In this document: in pieces, positions 23,601 through 34,649 of the stretch
How the letters are laid out: every line of letters starts with the position of its first letter
Numbering within the stretch: position 1 is the first letter of the stretch
Origin: Otatea glauca
Taxonomy: Eukaryota > Streptophyta > Magnoliopsida > Poales > Poaceae
Reading direction: 5' to 3'
Assembly: GCA_036346275.1 (NCBI GenBank)
Contig: CM070727.1
Span: 7,803,760 to 7,867,759 of the forward strand
Length of the DNA: 64,000 nt
The notes under the pieces: generated by a model
Databases searched by the model: none
The model's input: only the letters and a program-made list of their open reading frames with translations
Told to the model about the DNA's origin: nothing
Translations under genes and position numbers: made by a program

Positions 23601-25129
23601 GATTAGGAAAGGCAGTATTTGCACTCATATTGCACACCATGGTGCAATATACTAAAACAAATTGTATAAAAGGTTACAAAATGTCTTCTAATTCAATTTC
23701 CTGTGTACGTCCTTTGACCCCGAACACCTATTCCTAAATTTGTCATGTGCTTTCTATGCAGGTTTGTCACCATGCATTTCGTGTGTTTTCATAATTCCTG
23801 TATACTTTTCATACTTGCATTCCAAAAAGCCCGAAGTTTTAGGTGTATAACTGAATACAAACATATGATGCAACATCAACGCCAGATTAGTTGTATGAAC
23901 AAGTTCCAACCGTGAAAGGCAAAGCATAAATTCCTTTCAAAGTTCAGATCATCGATCGATTCAGAGGGCAGCAACATCAACATCATGCCCAAAGCCAATG
24001 CTGCACTCTGATCCTTCAAAACGAGCATGGTCCCACTAAAGAGAGAGAGAGAGGAGGGAGGAAGGAGACGTGGTGGATGCCATATTGGTCAAATATTAAT
24101 GCGCAGGTGACAACTTATCTCACTTTAGATCAAAACCAGTTCGATTTAGGTCAAGGGGGTAAAACGAATTTAGTTAGTTCGAGGTCCTGAATCATACGAT
24201 TCTAGAGTTCACCATTAACTAAGGTCAGAGTTCAAGATTGAAAATCGGACTTTTTTACTTATAAAAAGTTTCATTCCCGGTTTTGACAGTGCTTCTACAT
24301 CAGTCGACTAAATATTTTACAAAATCATTCAAATTTCTAATATTTGGATTGGTTTGGAGATTCAACGGAACCTATGTGATAGTGCTTTCCTCTCCGATGT
24401 GTCCCCTAGTTAGGGCTTGGTTCAATGGAGAGCGGACCTTACAGGGAAGGAGGGCGGATCAACGAGGAAAGCTTGGGGTTGGAGAGCAGTCGGGAGAGCT
24501 AGGGGCGGCAATTGATGCATCATGGTCAGGATCTCGGTGGTAGTATATTTCAGATCTGGAGCTATCTAGGTCTTTGGATCTCCATACGATAGTAAAAAAT
24601 CAAGTAATTTTAGGCTAAAAGATAATCGATTCATGCATAGACAGACCCTTAATTTATTGGTAGTTAAACTTGAGCTTGTGCAGGTAATGCCCTGTTGAAG
24701 GGCGATATTAACCCAAAGCTTGAACCCGGTGTCACGCTGAGGTGTCACAGCAACAACATTGCTTGCCCACAAGCAATTCATAAGTTTGATCCACCCTTAG
24801 CAATTTTAGAAGTGTGATTGTGATGTTGACTTATAAATGGGTTTGGAATACAATGCACAACACATAAATGGAGACATCATGAGCAAACACATTATGGGCA
24901 AAAAGGATTCACCGGAAGCAATGGGACATCTCGCACAATACACCAACATCAATCCGAAGTTCACAAGGTGTGGTTGAGCACTTGATCTTGTTGGTTAATA
25001 GTTTGTTGTTGTGTGTGTTTTGTATTCTGATAAATAATCTATTGGGCTAATTTATGCATGCAGTGTTGATGCAATTGTGAGCACCCCAGAACTTAAATTA
25101 TTTGAGCATGTGGGCACCGATGTTATTCT
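23601..25129. other. No gene recognised
   Basis: Unassigned sequence with a short (ga)n stretch near 24040. No supported frame, RNA or element boundary. Confidence 0.35.
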
Positions 25130-25830
25130 GATGACATGAATTATTTTGGGTGAAGTATATAAAGGTATTTGTGGAACTCACCAATTGATTCATAAGATGA
25201 AATGTCTACAAAGGCAGATTGGATATTTTTAGCCGACAATGTTGAAAGATTGCTTAAGAGATGCCAAACTTGCCAAAAACTTGGCAACTTGTAATTAGCT
25301 CTATTATCGACTTTGTACCCAATTATCAAGCATTTGTCGTTCAGAAGATGGAAAATAAATGTAATCGAACAAATATTTTCTCTGTCAAATAAAGGCCATA
25401 AGTATATTTTGGCTGCAACTGATTATTTTTCTAAATGGTTTGAAACGATACTTCTCAAGAAGGTTACAAGTATTGAGGCTATAGGATTTGTTACAGAATA
25501 TATTGTTTATCGGTTTAGGATTCCTCAAACTATTATAACTGATCAGGGGTTGTGTTTATGTCCAATGAGTTTCAAGGTTTTGCTAAAAGCTTGGGTATAA
25601 AATTGCTGAATTCATCATCTTACTATGCTCAGGCTAATGGTCAAGCCAAATCGTTAAATAAAATATTGATCAAGTTAATAAAAAAAGATTGAAGAGAAAC
25701 CCAGGAATTGATATGTAATATTATCATCAGAATCTTTATATGTATATCGGATTGCTTGTCATGGTGCTACGAAACTATTGTCTTATCAGTTAGTTTACAG
25801 ATAGGAAGTTGTAAGGATTTAATGTCCAAT
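25130..25830 (+). pseudogene. Ty3/gypsy integrase remnant
   Basis: Fragments typical of gypsy integrase in order: a GICGTHQ-like zinc-finger lead-in near 25160; GYFWPTM-like sequence near 25220; the catalytic core ATDYFSKW with FRIPQTIITDQG (25420-25550); YYAQANGQAKSLNK near 25625; and YRIACHGATK near 25750. These are spread over at least two frames with stops, and reverse transcriptase and LTRs are absent. It abuts the truncated AG-peptide gene, which it may have disrupted. Confidence 0.8.
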
Positions 25831-25876
25831 AACTCAGATCACTCGGCGAAATTACGTTTACATATATTGTATACGT

Positions 25877-26008
25877 CTAAAAAAATAAGTCAAAAGTTAC
25901 AAAGGCTTCGGCCGGGTCGCCGGATTTCTTGGCCTTGGCCAGCGGCGCCATAGCCACGGCGGCTAGGAGGAACACACGACGAGGACGAGCGAGCGCTGGG
26001 CGAGCCAT
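25877..26008 (-). pseudogene. Truncated AG-peptide-like gene copy
   Basis: The 43-codon frame begins MARPALARPRRVFLLAAVAM, followed by APLAKAKKSGDPAEA, clearly a copy of the 75-aa gene at 22.0 kb. It loses similarity right after the start of the mature region and ends in unrelated residues. The signal peptide is interrupted by Arg-Pro-Arg-Arg and would work poorly. The arabinogalactan region is missing, and the lost part coincides with the gypsy remnant. Confidence 0.75.
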
Positions 26009-26330
26009 GGGAGCGGACGTGCAGGCGTTGGCTAGCTCACCGTCGTTGCGTGCGTATGGTTTGCTGATCGGCGTACGTACGTGCGATTGCTGTGGTGCCA
26101 CCACGACGAGCGCGTACGTGGGCTTTACGTGCTGGGAGGTCGTGCATGGCGCTTCTTGTCCTTTGGTGCATCGGTGGTGTGGCGCGCACTTGTAGCTCGC
26201 CGTGCCAAACGTTCTGGGGTGCTTTGTTGTGGCCGTTAGATTCTGCCGCGTGGCAGACTGTGCGGTTAGAACTTAGTCGACGGCTGCAGCATTTGGTGCC
26301 AAGAGTCCCACGTGACTAGGGCATGAGGCT
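26009..26330 (-). other. Duplicated upstream region of the truncated AG-peptide gene
   Basis: Blocks such as gggctttacgtgctgggagg and ggtggtgtggcgcgcacttg appear in the same order and spacing as upstream of the gene at 22.0 kb, so the duplication included the promoter region. Confidence 0.5.
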
Positions 26331-26699
26331 AGCAACAAAACTCATGTGGGAAATCTGATCCATAAAGTCAACAGTAAATTTGTGCTACAATGGACTGGAC
26401 TCGAGATGGCTTCAGGCTAAAATAAGTTATAGAAAACATTTTTTTCACAGAACTCAAGGTCTAAACAGAAAATAGTTTATTTCCCACCTGAAATACTTCC
26501 GTGCTTGTAAGCTATGATAGTCTTAAAAAATTCCTGTGCTTCAAACATGGCCTATACAGTTTTGCAAGAGAGCAGGATCTAATCCACCGTTCACTGGCAC
26601 AAGATTGTTGTTCATTGTCTTGTCCTGATGAACGGTCTCCAAAGTACTTTCTGGCATCAAAAGATGTTTGGTCTAGGATTGGAATCCCGTCGATGCATA
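26331..26699. other. No gene recognised
   Basis: Short frames on both strands overlap here, with no recognisable product or conserved context. Confidence 0.35.
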
Positions 26700-27970
26700 G
26701 TTCAAAATACTGGTAAAATTTCGGAAAATTCGTTAGAGATTTCGGATTTCGGTCGGAGACGAGATTCAAAAAATTCAAAATACTACAATATTTTCATAAA
26801 TTCCGTCAAAATCTCGGGATTTTTGACAGGATTTGAGTCAATAACCCTTAGCCCATGTTTGAATAAGTGGTAATTTCTTCGGAGATTTTAGAATTTAGTT
26901 CAAATTTGAACTAGATCCAAAACATTCCAATGGAAGACCCATAATCCAAACACCCCCTTAAGAATGTCATCTTCCACAAATATTTGTTGAAAAATCGAAT
27001 TTTTGAGACTTTTTCAAAAATAGCAGAAACACTGTCAGATTTTTATAAAATTGTACAACCTCGATCATGCTCTACAAATTTATGGTACTATATTTAGCAG
27101 TGTAGAATCACACAGAAAAAATTTCCAAAAGAATTGAACTTTATTTGTTATACCTAAAAATTCAAAAACATAATGAACACAACTGAGATAGTAACCATGT
27201 CAGAATTTTGTAAATTTGTTCGAGTGTGATCATGATCCAAAAATTTAAGGAAAACTTAATAATTTCGTCAGCGCCATTATAGAATTTTTTTAAAAAACAT
27301 TAAACTTGTTTTGATTGCTCAATCAAATCTATGAAAGCAATACATACACCGTAAGGCTTTTATGAGGACAGTAGCACTGTCATAATTTTTGAAAATTCTT
27401 AAAGATTGATAATTATTTTAAATTTTATGGCAAAAATATTGATGCATCAGGACCAACCACAAAAAAATGCAAAATTTTCTAAGGCAGTTTGAACCATTTT
27501 TCATTCAGTTGAAATTTGTCGGTCATCCTTCAGTAGCACTATCCGAATTTTTGAAAATTCCTTAGGCTTGATCATCAAATAAAAATTGGACTATCCACAA
27601 AAATTGTAAAAAATTTCTAACGTGGTTTGCACTATTTTCCATCAGTTGAAATTTGTCGGCCAGCTTTTTATTAGGACAGTAGCATTGTCAGAATTTTTAA
27701 AAATTCCTTAGGCTTGATCGTCATCTGAAATTTTTATGGAAACATTAATAATGTGTTAGAACCATCCAAAAAAATTTCAAATTTTTTTAACACTGTGTCA
27801 ACTTTTTTTCACTTGGTTGAATTTCACCATGATTTCGACAATTTCGACCAAAACGTTGGTTCAAAAATTCCGGATTTCAAATTTGTTTTTTTCATTTTGA
27901 CCTGATTTCGTCCAAAATTTTAGATTTTGCCAAAATTTTACTGAGATGTGAACCGAAAATAAAATTTCAA
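26700..27970. mobile_element. Degenerate AT-rich element related to the INCENP intron insert
   Basis: At least five diverged units of about 150-175 bases carry cactgtcagaattttt-like and atttatgg-like segments, as in the INCENP intron element. Both edges are rich in aaatttcgg-type sequence and look inverted. The 9-base flanks (gatgcatag and catgcgtgg) match at only 6 positions, so the boundaries are approximate. Confidence 0.45.
26851..26957. mobile_element. Tourist-like MITE, 107 bp, nested
   Basis: Inverted ends (gcccatgtttg and, as complement, gggggtgtttgg) flanked by TTA on both sides. It is inserted near the left edge of the larger degenerate element. Confidence 0.55.
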
Positions 27971-28211
27971 ACCATGCGTGGATAGTGGCATCCCAGCGTT
28001 GTACCCCGGAGGCCTACTGTGCTGTCAGTGTACTGTAAAGGCTTATTTTCCATCCACTCACACCAAAAGATGGACCAAAATGAAAATGGAAAAGTTGATT
28101 TGCTTCCGATGGTTACCAATGTTTGCCTTACCAAATTTTGGTAGCGGCGATCAAATTTGGTACGTATTTGGTTTGTTACTAAATTTGGTACGTATTTGGT
28201 TTTTTAATTTA

Positions 28212-28216
28212 TTTTC
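28212..28216. repeat. Left target-site duplication TTTTC
   Basis: Directly precedes the TGAAAG terminus of the first LTR and is identical to the five bases after the third LTR. Confidence 0.85.
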
Positions 28217-28364
28217 TGAAAGATCGAAAAGGCGACTAGAGGGGGGTGAATAGGAGCCAAATAAAATTTTTGAATAAATTCTCCCCCTAGAATTCAATCC
28301 ACCAAAAGACCAGAAAGAAAGAACTGAACCATCGATCAGGCAAATTCATGAACAGAGGCTCACC

Positions 28365-28640
28365 GCTTAAGGTCGGATGAACGAGAAAAATCGTGACCGG
28401 TCGGGTAGCTCGGTCGGATGAACAAGATCGCGAATCGCCGTCAAGATCGGTCGGATGAACAAGATACTCCGACCGAAGTGGTCGGATGAACAGTACTCGG
28501 GTGAGCAGTATCCCGACCGGACGAACAGTACGCCCGACTGCGGAGGTCGGATGAACAAGATCGGGTGAATAGTGCTTAGATGAACAAGACTCCGACCGAT
28601 GAAGCGAAGACGTCCGACCTACAGAGGTCGGATGAACAAT
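28365..28640. repeat. Minisatellite 1 of LTR A
   Basis: Degenerate repeats of a ggtcggatgaacaagac type, including the palindromic tccgaccgaagtggtcgga form. Confidence 0.8.
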
Positions 28641-29470
28641 AAATCAGCACGATCTTAAAAGTAAATCGATGTAACTTTTGATCGGTGATCCAAAACAGTG
28701 AAACTTGGTGTGCACCTCCCTAAGGATGTCAGAACCTATTTCATCATCAATCGAAGGAATTGATACCAAGGTTCCGTCCCTTTCGATTTAACAAATGCAA
28801 CACCCAAAACAGAGTCACGAACACAGATTTCACCCTAACTTGTCGGTGGGAGTTGATGGTCGAATATCCTTGGATAACTCTCCACAAATCACAGCAAGTA
28901 AGTACACGAAGAAACAACCCTTCAAACAGATAGAAACACTATCTCAAAACTAGGCACGTAAATTGGTTTCTTCCAAAATCGAATAGAACAGGTTGTAGAT
29001 TGCCTAGATGATTGGGATATGATCTATAGAAGATTCATCCAGAATCTTTCATCCTTGGCAATAAGAACCGAAGCCAATCAAGACTAACGAATCGCAAGTC
29101 ACACGCTTACGCACTTTAAGAACACAGATTTACAACTTGCAACAAGAACGCAAGGATTGCCTAAATGATTGAAAGCACCGAATCCAGAGAAGAGTTCATC
29201 AATCATGAATTTCAAAACGGACTCAAAAGCATGTAGAAGGAGATGAGGCAAATCCAAATTACGTAAAGTAAATTGCAAGTAAGTAAATGCGAATTTAGAT
29301 AATGATTTTAAGTGCGTAATGTAAATACGTAAGAGAAATGAAACAAGAATATAAGTGAAGAACATTTCATTTTCGGAAGGAGGTTTACAAAGCCTCACAA
29401 CAAAGTGGGCAAAACTCAAACGAGCAAAGAAAAACCTCAGAACCTTCAAAGAGGGAGGCTGCCCTACCCT

Positions 29471-29480
29471 CTATTTATAG
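29471..29480 (-). promoter_or_regulatory. TATA box of LTR A
   Basis: The minus strand reads CTATAAATAG and is conserved in the same place in LTRs B and C. Confidence 0.65.
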
Positions 29481-30109
29481 TGACAGGATCAATTCCCACC
29501 TTTGGATGTCCCGCTTCAATCCTAAGCTAACATCCAAGAGCCGGATTTGATCCTTACATCGCCTCTCAACAACTCTCAACTACTCACGAGACTTTCCTCA
29601 CCGCTCACCCCCAAGGAGACACCCTCTCCCTGTCTATTCATAGCGTGCTTGGAACACCTACCACCCTTGGATGAGCCTCTAAACCCTAGAGCACTCCATC
29701 AAGGGTGAGATTTTACCCACTCACAAAGCTATGCATGGGCTCACCCAAACCCAACAACACAACGGGTTTTGCACGCTTTTCAACTCACACTAACTTGACC
29801 CGCTACTCTATCTTCCCGATCGCGATCCAACGGTCCTCCTAGATCGAGCGGCTCCAAGTTAGCATCTCATCCATTCCTTTGTCTTCTCGGCTTGCGGCTA
29901 CTCCCGGCCTCACCATCTTTGGCTACACCTTGATCATCCGGACCTCGGCTCTCCCCACCTAGTCCCGATCCCTTCGCCTCACCATGACCTAGCTCCAAAG
30001 TCCCGCAACCATCATAGACAAGGAAACCACATCACATAGCAATGTCCAACAACACATATCCATCTCAACAGAAAGATATACACTATGCCGACCAAAGATA
30101 ACCCCGACC

Positions 30110-30650
30110 ACACGTGGTATGACCACCGGTCTCCATCCCGACCAACCAAGGTCCGACCATCGGTCTCCATCCCGACCAACAATGGTCCGACCATCGGTCT
30201 CCATCCCGACCACTCAAGGTCCGACCATCGGTCTTCATCCCGACCAACAATGGTCCGACCATCGGTCTCCATCCCGACCACTGAGAGTCGACCACCGGTC
30301 TCCGACCACGAGAAACTCGACCACTCGGGGTCGACGACCGGTCTCCGACCACCACGGCCTGCACCTCTGGGTCGGACAACCGGTCTCCGACCAACCAAAG
30401 ACCGACCACTCGGTGGTCGACGATCGTCTCCGACCACCAAAGCCTGCACCTCTCGGGTCGGACAACCGGTCTCCGACCAACCAAAGACTCGACCACTCGA
30501 GGTCGACGATCGGTCTCCGACCAGCCAAAGCCTGCACTCTCGGGTCGGACGACCCACCACTCGGGTCGGACGACCGGTCCGCAACACACCAAAGCCCGAC
30601 CACTCGGTCGGACGACCCGACCACTCGGGTCGGACGACCGGTCTCCAACC
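30110..30650. repeat. Minisatellite 2 of LTR A
   Basis: Units near 34 bases (catcggtctccatcccgacc) grade into units built on ggtctccgaccacc and ggtcggacgacc. Motif and complement alternate, so both strands stay open for long frames that are not genes. Confidence 0.85.
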
Positions 30651-30771
30651 AGTAACTCAAATTGCTCTAGCTCGAAAAACAATCCAAATCAAACTCAAAC
30701 TTGAGCACACCTTGCTCAGATAAAGTCAAATACTCATCACAAACATGGATGGACCTCCACATGGTCCTTCA

Positions 30772-30782
30772 ATCTCCCCCTT
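30772..30782 (-). other. Polypurine tract, internal copy 1
   Basis: On the minus strand AAGGGGGAGAT sits immediately before the LTR start TGAAGGACC. This is the expected plus-strand priming site of the element. Confidence 0.8.
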
Positions 30783-33700
30783 GATGAGTATATTGACAAA
30801 CCACACAAAAGGCATAAATTTGAGTTTGAATGAGACAAGAAGAAAGCAATTTGATTGCAAAGCCAAACTTGGTCCAGAGAGAAAGATATAAAATTATGAC
30901 CAAGTTGGCGTAAAGAATTTAGAGCAAGACCATGAAAAGAGCAAGTTTTCAACAAAAGCTCTAAAAACCAATCATAAGTGTCAAATGTGATTATGATCCA
31001 TAAGAGATAGCAAAGATTTACAAAAATCATAAGAACCAACATGCTTTCACATTTCTATCTCCTCCTTTTCTACATTTTAAATGATGCCTTTTCTACATTT
31101 TCTCCCCTTTGGCAATATAGGCATCAAAATAGAATTTTCTCCTCTTTATGTATGCATGAAATGCAACCTAAGGGAGCTTTGAAGATTATCCAAATGATCA
31201 TAATGACAAGATATGACACCAAGCTTATTAATCTCAGATTATAACCAAACTAAGACATATCCAAGTGCAAATAACAAATTTTGCTCATCAAGTTTTGAAA
31301 ATGTATCATTTTAGCAAGATTTGACAAGTGCAAAACTTAGCAAAGTTTCAAAACTAGAAGCAAAACCACTCAGGATCAAATGGAAAACCTAGAGTTCAAC
31401 CTACTCAACACTTTGGGGAAATTTGAAGTGCATATAAGGTCCTTCGAGCCCATTTTTTTCAATTTATGCAAATTTTCTTTAAGACTTGAAAAACATAGCG
31501 GGTGCAAATGTTTGACATTATTTGCATTCTTTACCCACTTATGTGTTTGATATTTGCATTTTTTTGTTGATTGACTCAAGCTATTTTCGATCATCTCAAG
31601 AGTAACTCTTAAGAGAATGATCTTGGTCATACACAATATATTCCAAGTTCATCCCAAATGCAATGGGAGGATCTCGAGAATATAAAGTCTTGAGATCAAT
31701 TTTGCACAAAAGAGTCAATTTTTTTAATTTTCAGTTTAGCACATATAAGCAATTCTGAAGGACTCAAATATGGATCAAGCAAATTTCACCCAAGTTGCTA
31801 TAGGGACTCTAGAGAATTCCAAAATTTCACAATTTATGGTAAAAGCTCTTAGAGAAGAAACTTAGTAAGTAAAAGCAACATGTTTCATCAAGTTTTCATT
31901 TAAAGCTTTTAAGTTTTTCAGATTTCAATGAACATTAGCTTGATAAATGAACTTGGACATATCTAAGCTAGTGATTTTCTTCGAAAGATATAGCATGATG
32001 TATTTCACGAAGATTGAGTCAAATGCATAATAGACAAAGCTCATAAAACGAAAAATGCAGTCTAAATGCAATGCATGAACAGATTCCCAAACTCCCCCTC
32101 AACAATTGAATCAATTTTAAGCTCAAATCTGGTTAAAGTTGGATTGTTATCAAGATTAGGCATAAAGAAAACCCGAATGAACTCAATAATAACCAGAAAA
32201 ACAGAATGAGGAGAAGAAGTCGAGAAATTGCAACACTGGATGGCTATTGAGCATAGATAAGATAGAAGAGATTCACTATGGCTCAGACTCGCTCTTATCT
32301 TCCCAGAGATCGACATAGGAAGTCGACTCTAGATCTCAACTAAGGAGTGCACATGCACTCTGTCTACTCAGGAGGCCACAAAACCTACTAGGCTTATAAG
32401 ACTGTGAGGGAACTCAACCTAGAGAGAAGAGAGAACAGCTAATCACGCATGATAGCAACCTAAAGCACAAGATAAGAGGTCCATGCGAGGCATGCCAGAA
32501 GTCTAAGAGAGTGAACTCAACTCAAGAAAACAAGCCCAAAGTCACCTGTAAGAAGAAAGGAAAACTGAAAAGAATATATAGTACATAATATACAAACCAG
32601 CTCCCCCTCAAGATAAGCTATATGAGCTCATAAACCCAAGCTCAAATCCCCCTGAACACACTCTAAAACTCTCTCCTCACAAGAGATAGGTAGAAAGCTA
32701 GAGGAAAAGAGATAAGATCGAAAACCACATGATCTCTAAGGAGCAAGACGGCTCAAGGTAAAAAGCAACCTAATTATGCTAGAAGTCCAACCAAAAGACT
32801 CTAGACAAAAAGGACACAAGCTCTACCTACAAAAGAACCACAACCTCCTAAGAGATCCATCATTATCATCAACATTTTCAGAGGTACTTACCTACTGCAG
32901 TGTAGAACAAGTAGTGGCAAAGGACCTGAAGTGGATCCTAAAAGCAGAGGAAGAGATATTCCTAGGATGATGGTCTCCTCACCAGAAAGTCTACACATGC
33001 ATCCAACAAATCTATGCTTTCGAAACTGGGGTTAGGCAGATCCAGTTTCCTAGGCACGAATGGACAAGATACATGAAAAGTGTGGCAAATGATCATCTAG
33101 AGCATGAACATGATGCAGAAGGTAATGTAAGATCATGTTCACAACCAAGCTAAAGATAGCATCAAGATCCATATATCCATAGACAACAGTGAAAACATAT
33201 CCACATGATAAACAACAAAGAAGGTGCATCATAGCATTGTCATCTTTGGCATAAGAAGCTAAGCAAGGTGTATCACAAGAACAAAATGCTAGCAGGATCA
33301 TGTGCAAGCCTAGAAATACATGGATCAAGATACTACCCTAAACATGGCAATGACCATGTAAATGAAGAAATACCATAATGAAGCACAACAACATGCTACT
33401 AGATTTAACATGAGCAAGATAAATAAAGACAACCAAAGAGGATCATGCATAAAACAAACCAATTAGCAACATCAAGATCCATTTATCCATAGTCTCAATA
33501 ACAATATTTACATGTCGAAAAGGCCCGTCAAAAGAAGACCAAACAAAAGGTCATGAGGACACAGCAAAGATGAAAGTAAATGGTGACCATGGACACAAAG
33601 ATGAGAAGCTACTTATGGCAACACTCTATGCATGATGATGAATACATGCCATGAATGAAGAACACAAGCTCATGCAAAATAGGTATGAAGCATATAAGCA

Positions 33701-34649
33701 TGAAGGACAATAAAAGGTGACCATGAACAATATAAGTCATATAATGGCAGCTAGATCATATAACCCTAATCTCATGAAAGGCACTCACATGTAGCACAAA
33801 GTCCGACAAACAAAGTCTAAACAAGGCTAATCATGGATGTAATAGAAAATCAGGTCATATAACCTAGATACTACTCATGACAAAATAAAGTAAATGATAT
33901 ATAGCACGTGCCCATAGTTAATACAAATGCTCATACCAAATGAACAATATCATGGACAAGATAAAAACAAGAAAATCACATCTGGGAAAGAGCTCATGAA
34001 TTTAGGATATAATACATGAAGCACAAAGATGGTTGGGGAAAACATGCTATGGCACAAAACAAGACAGACAAAAACTAACAAGACCTAGCAAAGTACATAT
34101 AATACACATGGGAGCAAGAGCAATCACAACATGTCATGGAAATGATGATCACAAATATAACCGACATGAGGGTATGAGATAGCTCACCATAGAAGTGAAA
34201 GACCCCAATGCTGTTATCATGAAGCTCAACACTTGTGGAGCGAAACACGAGGCAAACAAAGTTGAAAGTACATGCGAGTTAGCATGATGCTCATGATGGT
34301 CATGCAGAAGATCCAATCCTCTAGAGACAAGCCCAAAGGCCAACTCGAATTCACATCGAGTGCCAACATTGAAAAGCGACAAAACGATCCTAGATGAGAT
34401 TAGTAAGGATCAACATGACCAACATACTTACCTGCAACTCTTGCCGTGAGTGGGTACCTCGAGGAAAAACGAGGTCCACTACTTATGCACGGCGAAGATG
34501 ATGCCTCAGGACAACTCATGGACTAAGAATCGAACTAAGAAAGGACAAGTCCACAAGATGACCCAAATACACTCCACTAGGCAAAGTGATCATATCCTCA
34601 AGCTAGCCTCAGCGACTCATGCCATGAAAAAGGCAAAAGGCACTTAAAA
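30783..34649. other. Internal copy 1, part without recognisable coding
   Basis: About 3.9 kb between polypurine tract and gag, where a full copia element would carry protease, integrase, reverse transcriptase and RNase H. I see none of their motifs on either strand. Composition is AT-rich with many stops. The equivalent region of copy 2 is nearly the same, so the absence predates the tandem arrangement. Confidence 0.7.

Larger units (their letters stand above)
28217..30771 (-). mobile_element. LTR A of the tandem copia element
   Basis: A 2555-base LTR running TG...CA on both strands: plus strand TGAAAGATCG...GGTCCTTCA. It is homologous end to end with LTRs B and C. It contains two minisatellites (28365-28640 and 30110-30650) and a minus-strand TATA box. 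In the minus-strand element it is the 3' LTR. Confidence 0.92.

Noticed and set aside
28365..28640. Short regularly spaced repeats that could suggest a CRISPR array
   Set aside because: Units are degenerate and overlapping, with no unique spacers of even length, and the setting is a plant LTR.
30012..30723. Long open frames on both strands across the LTR minisatellite (also 39301-39984 and 48706-49297)
   Set aside because: They arise because a self-complementary repeat lacks stops. The predicted proteins are pure repeats, differ between LTRs, and the same DNA is open in several frames.
33050..33328. 92-codon minus-strand frame in the retroelement internal region as a possible envelope or pol part
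   Set aside because: No motif of integrase, RT, RNase H, protease or a convincing membrane protein pattern, and it is shortened in the second copy.
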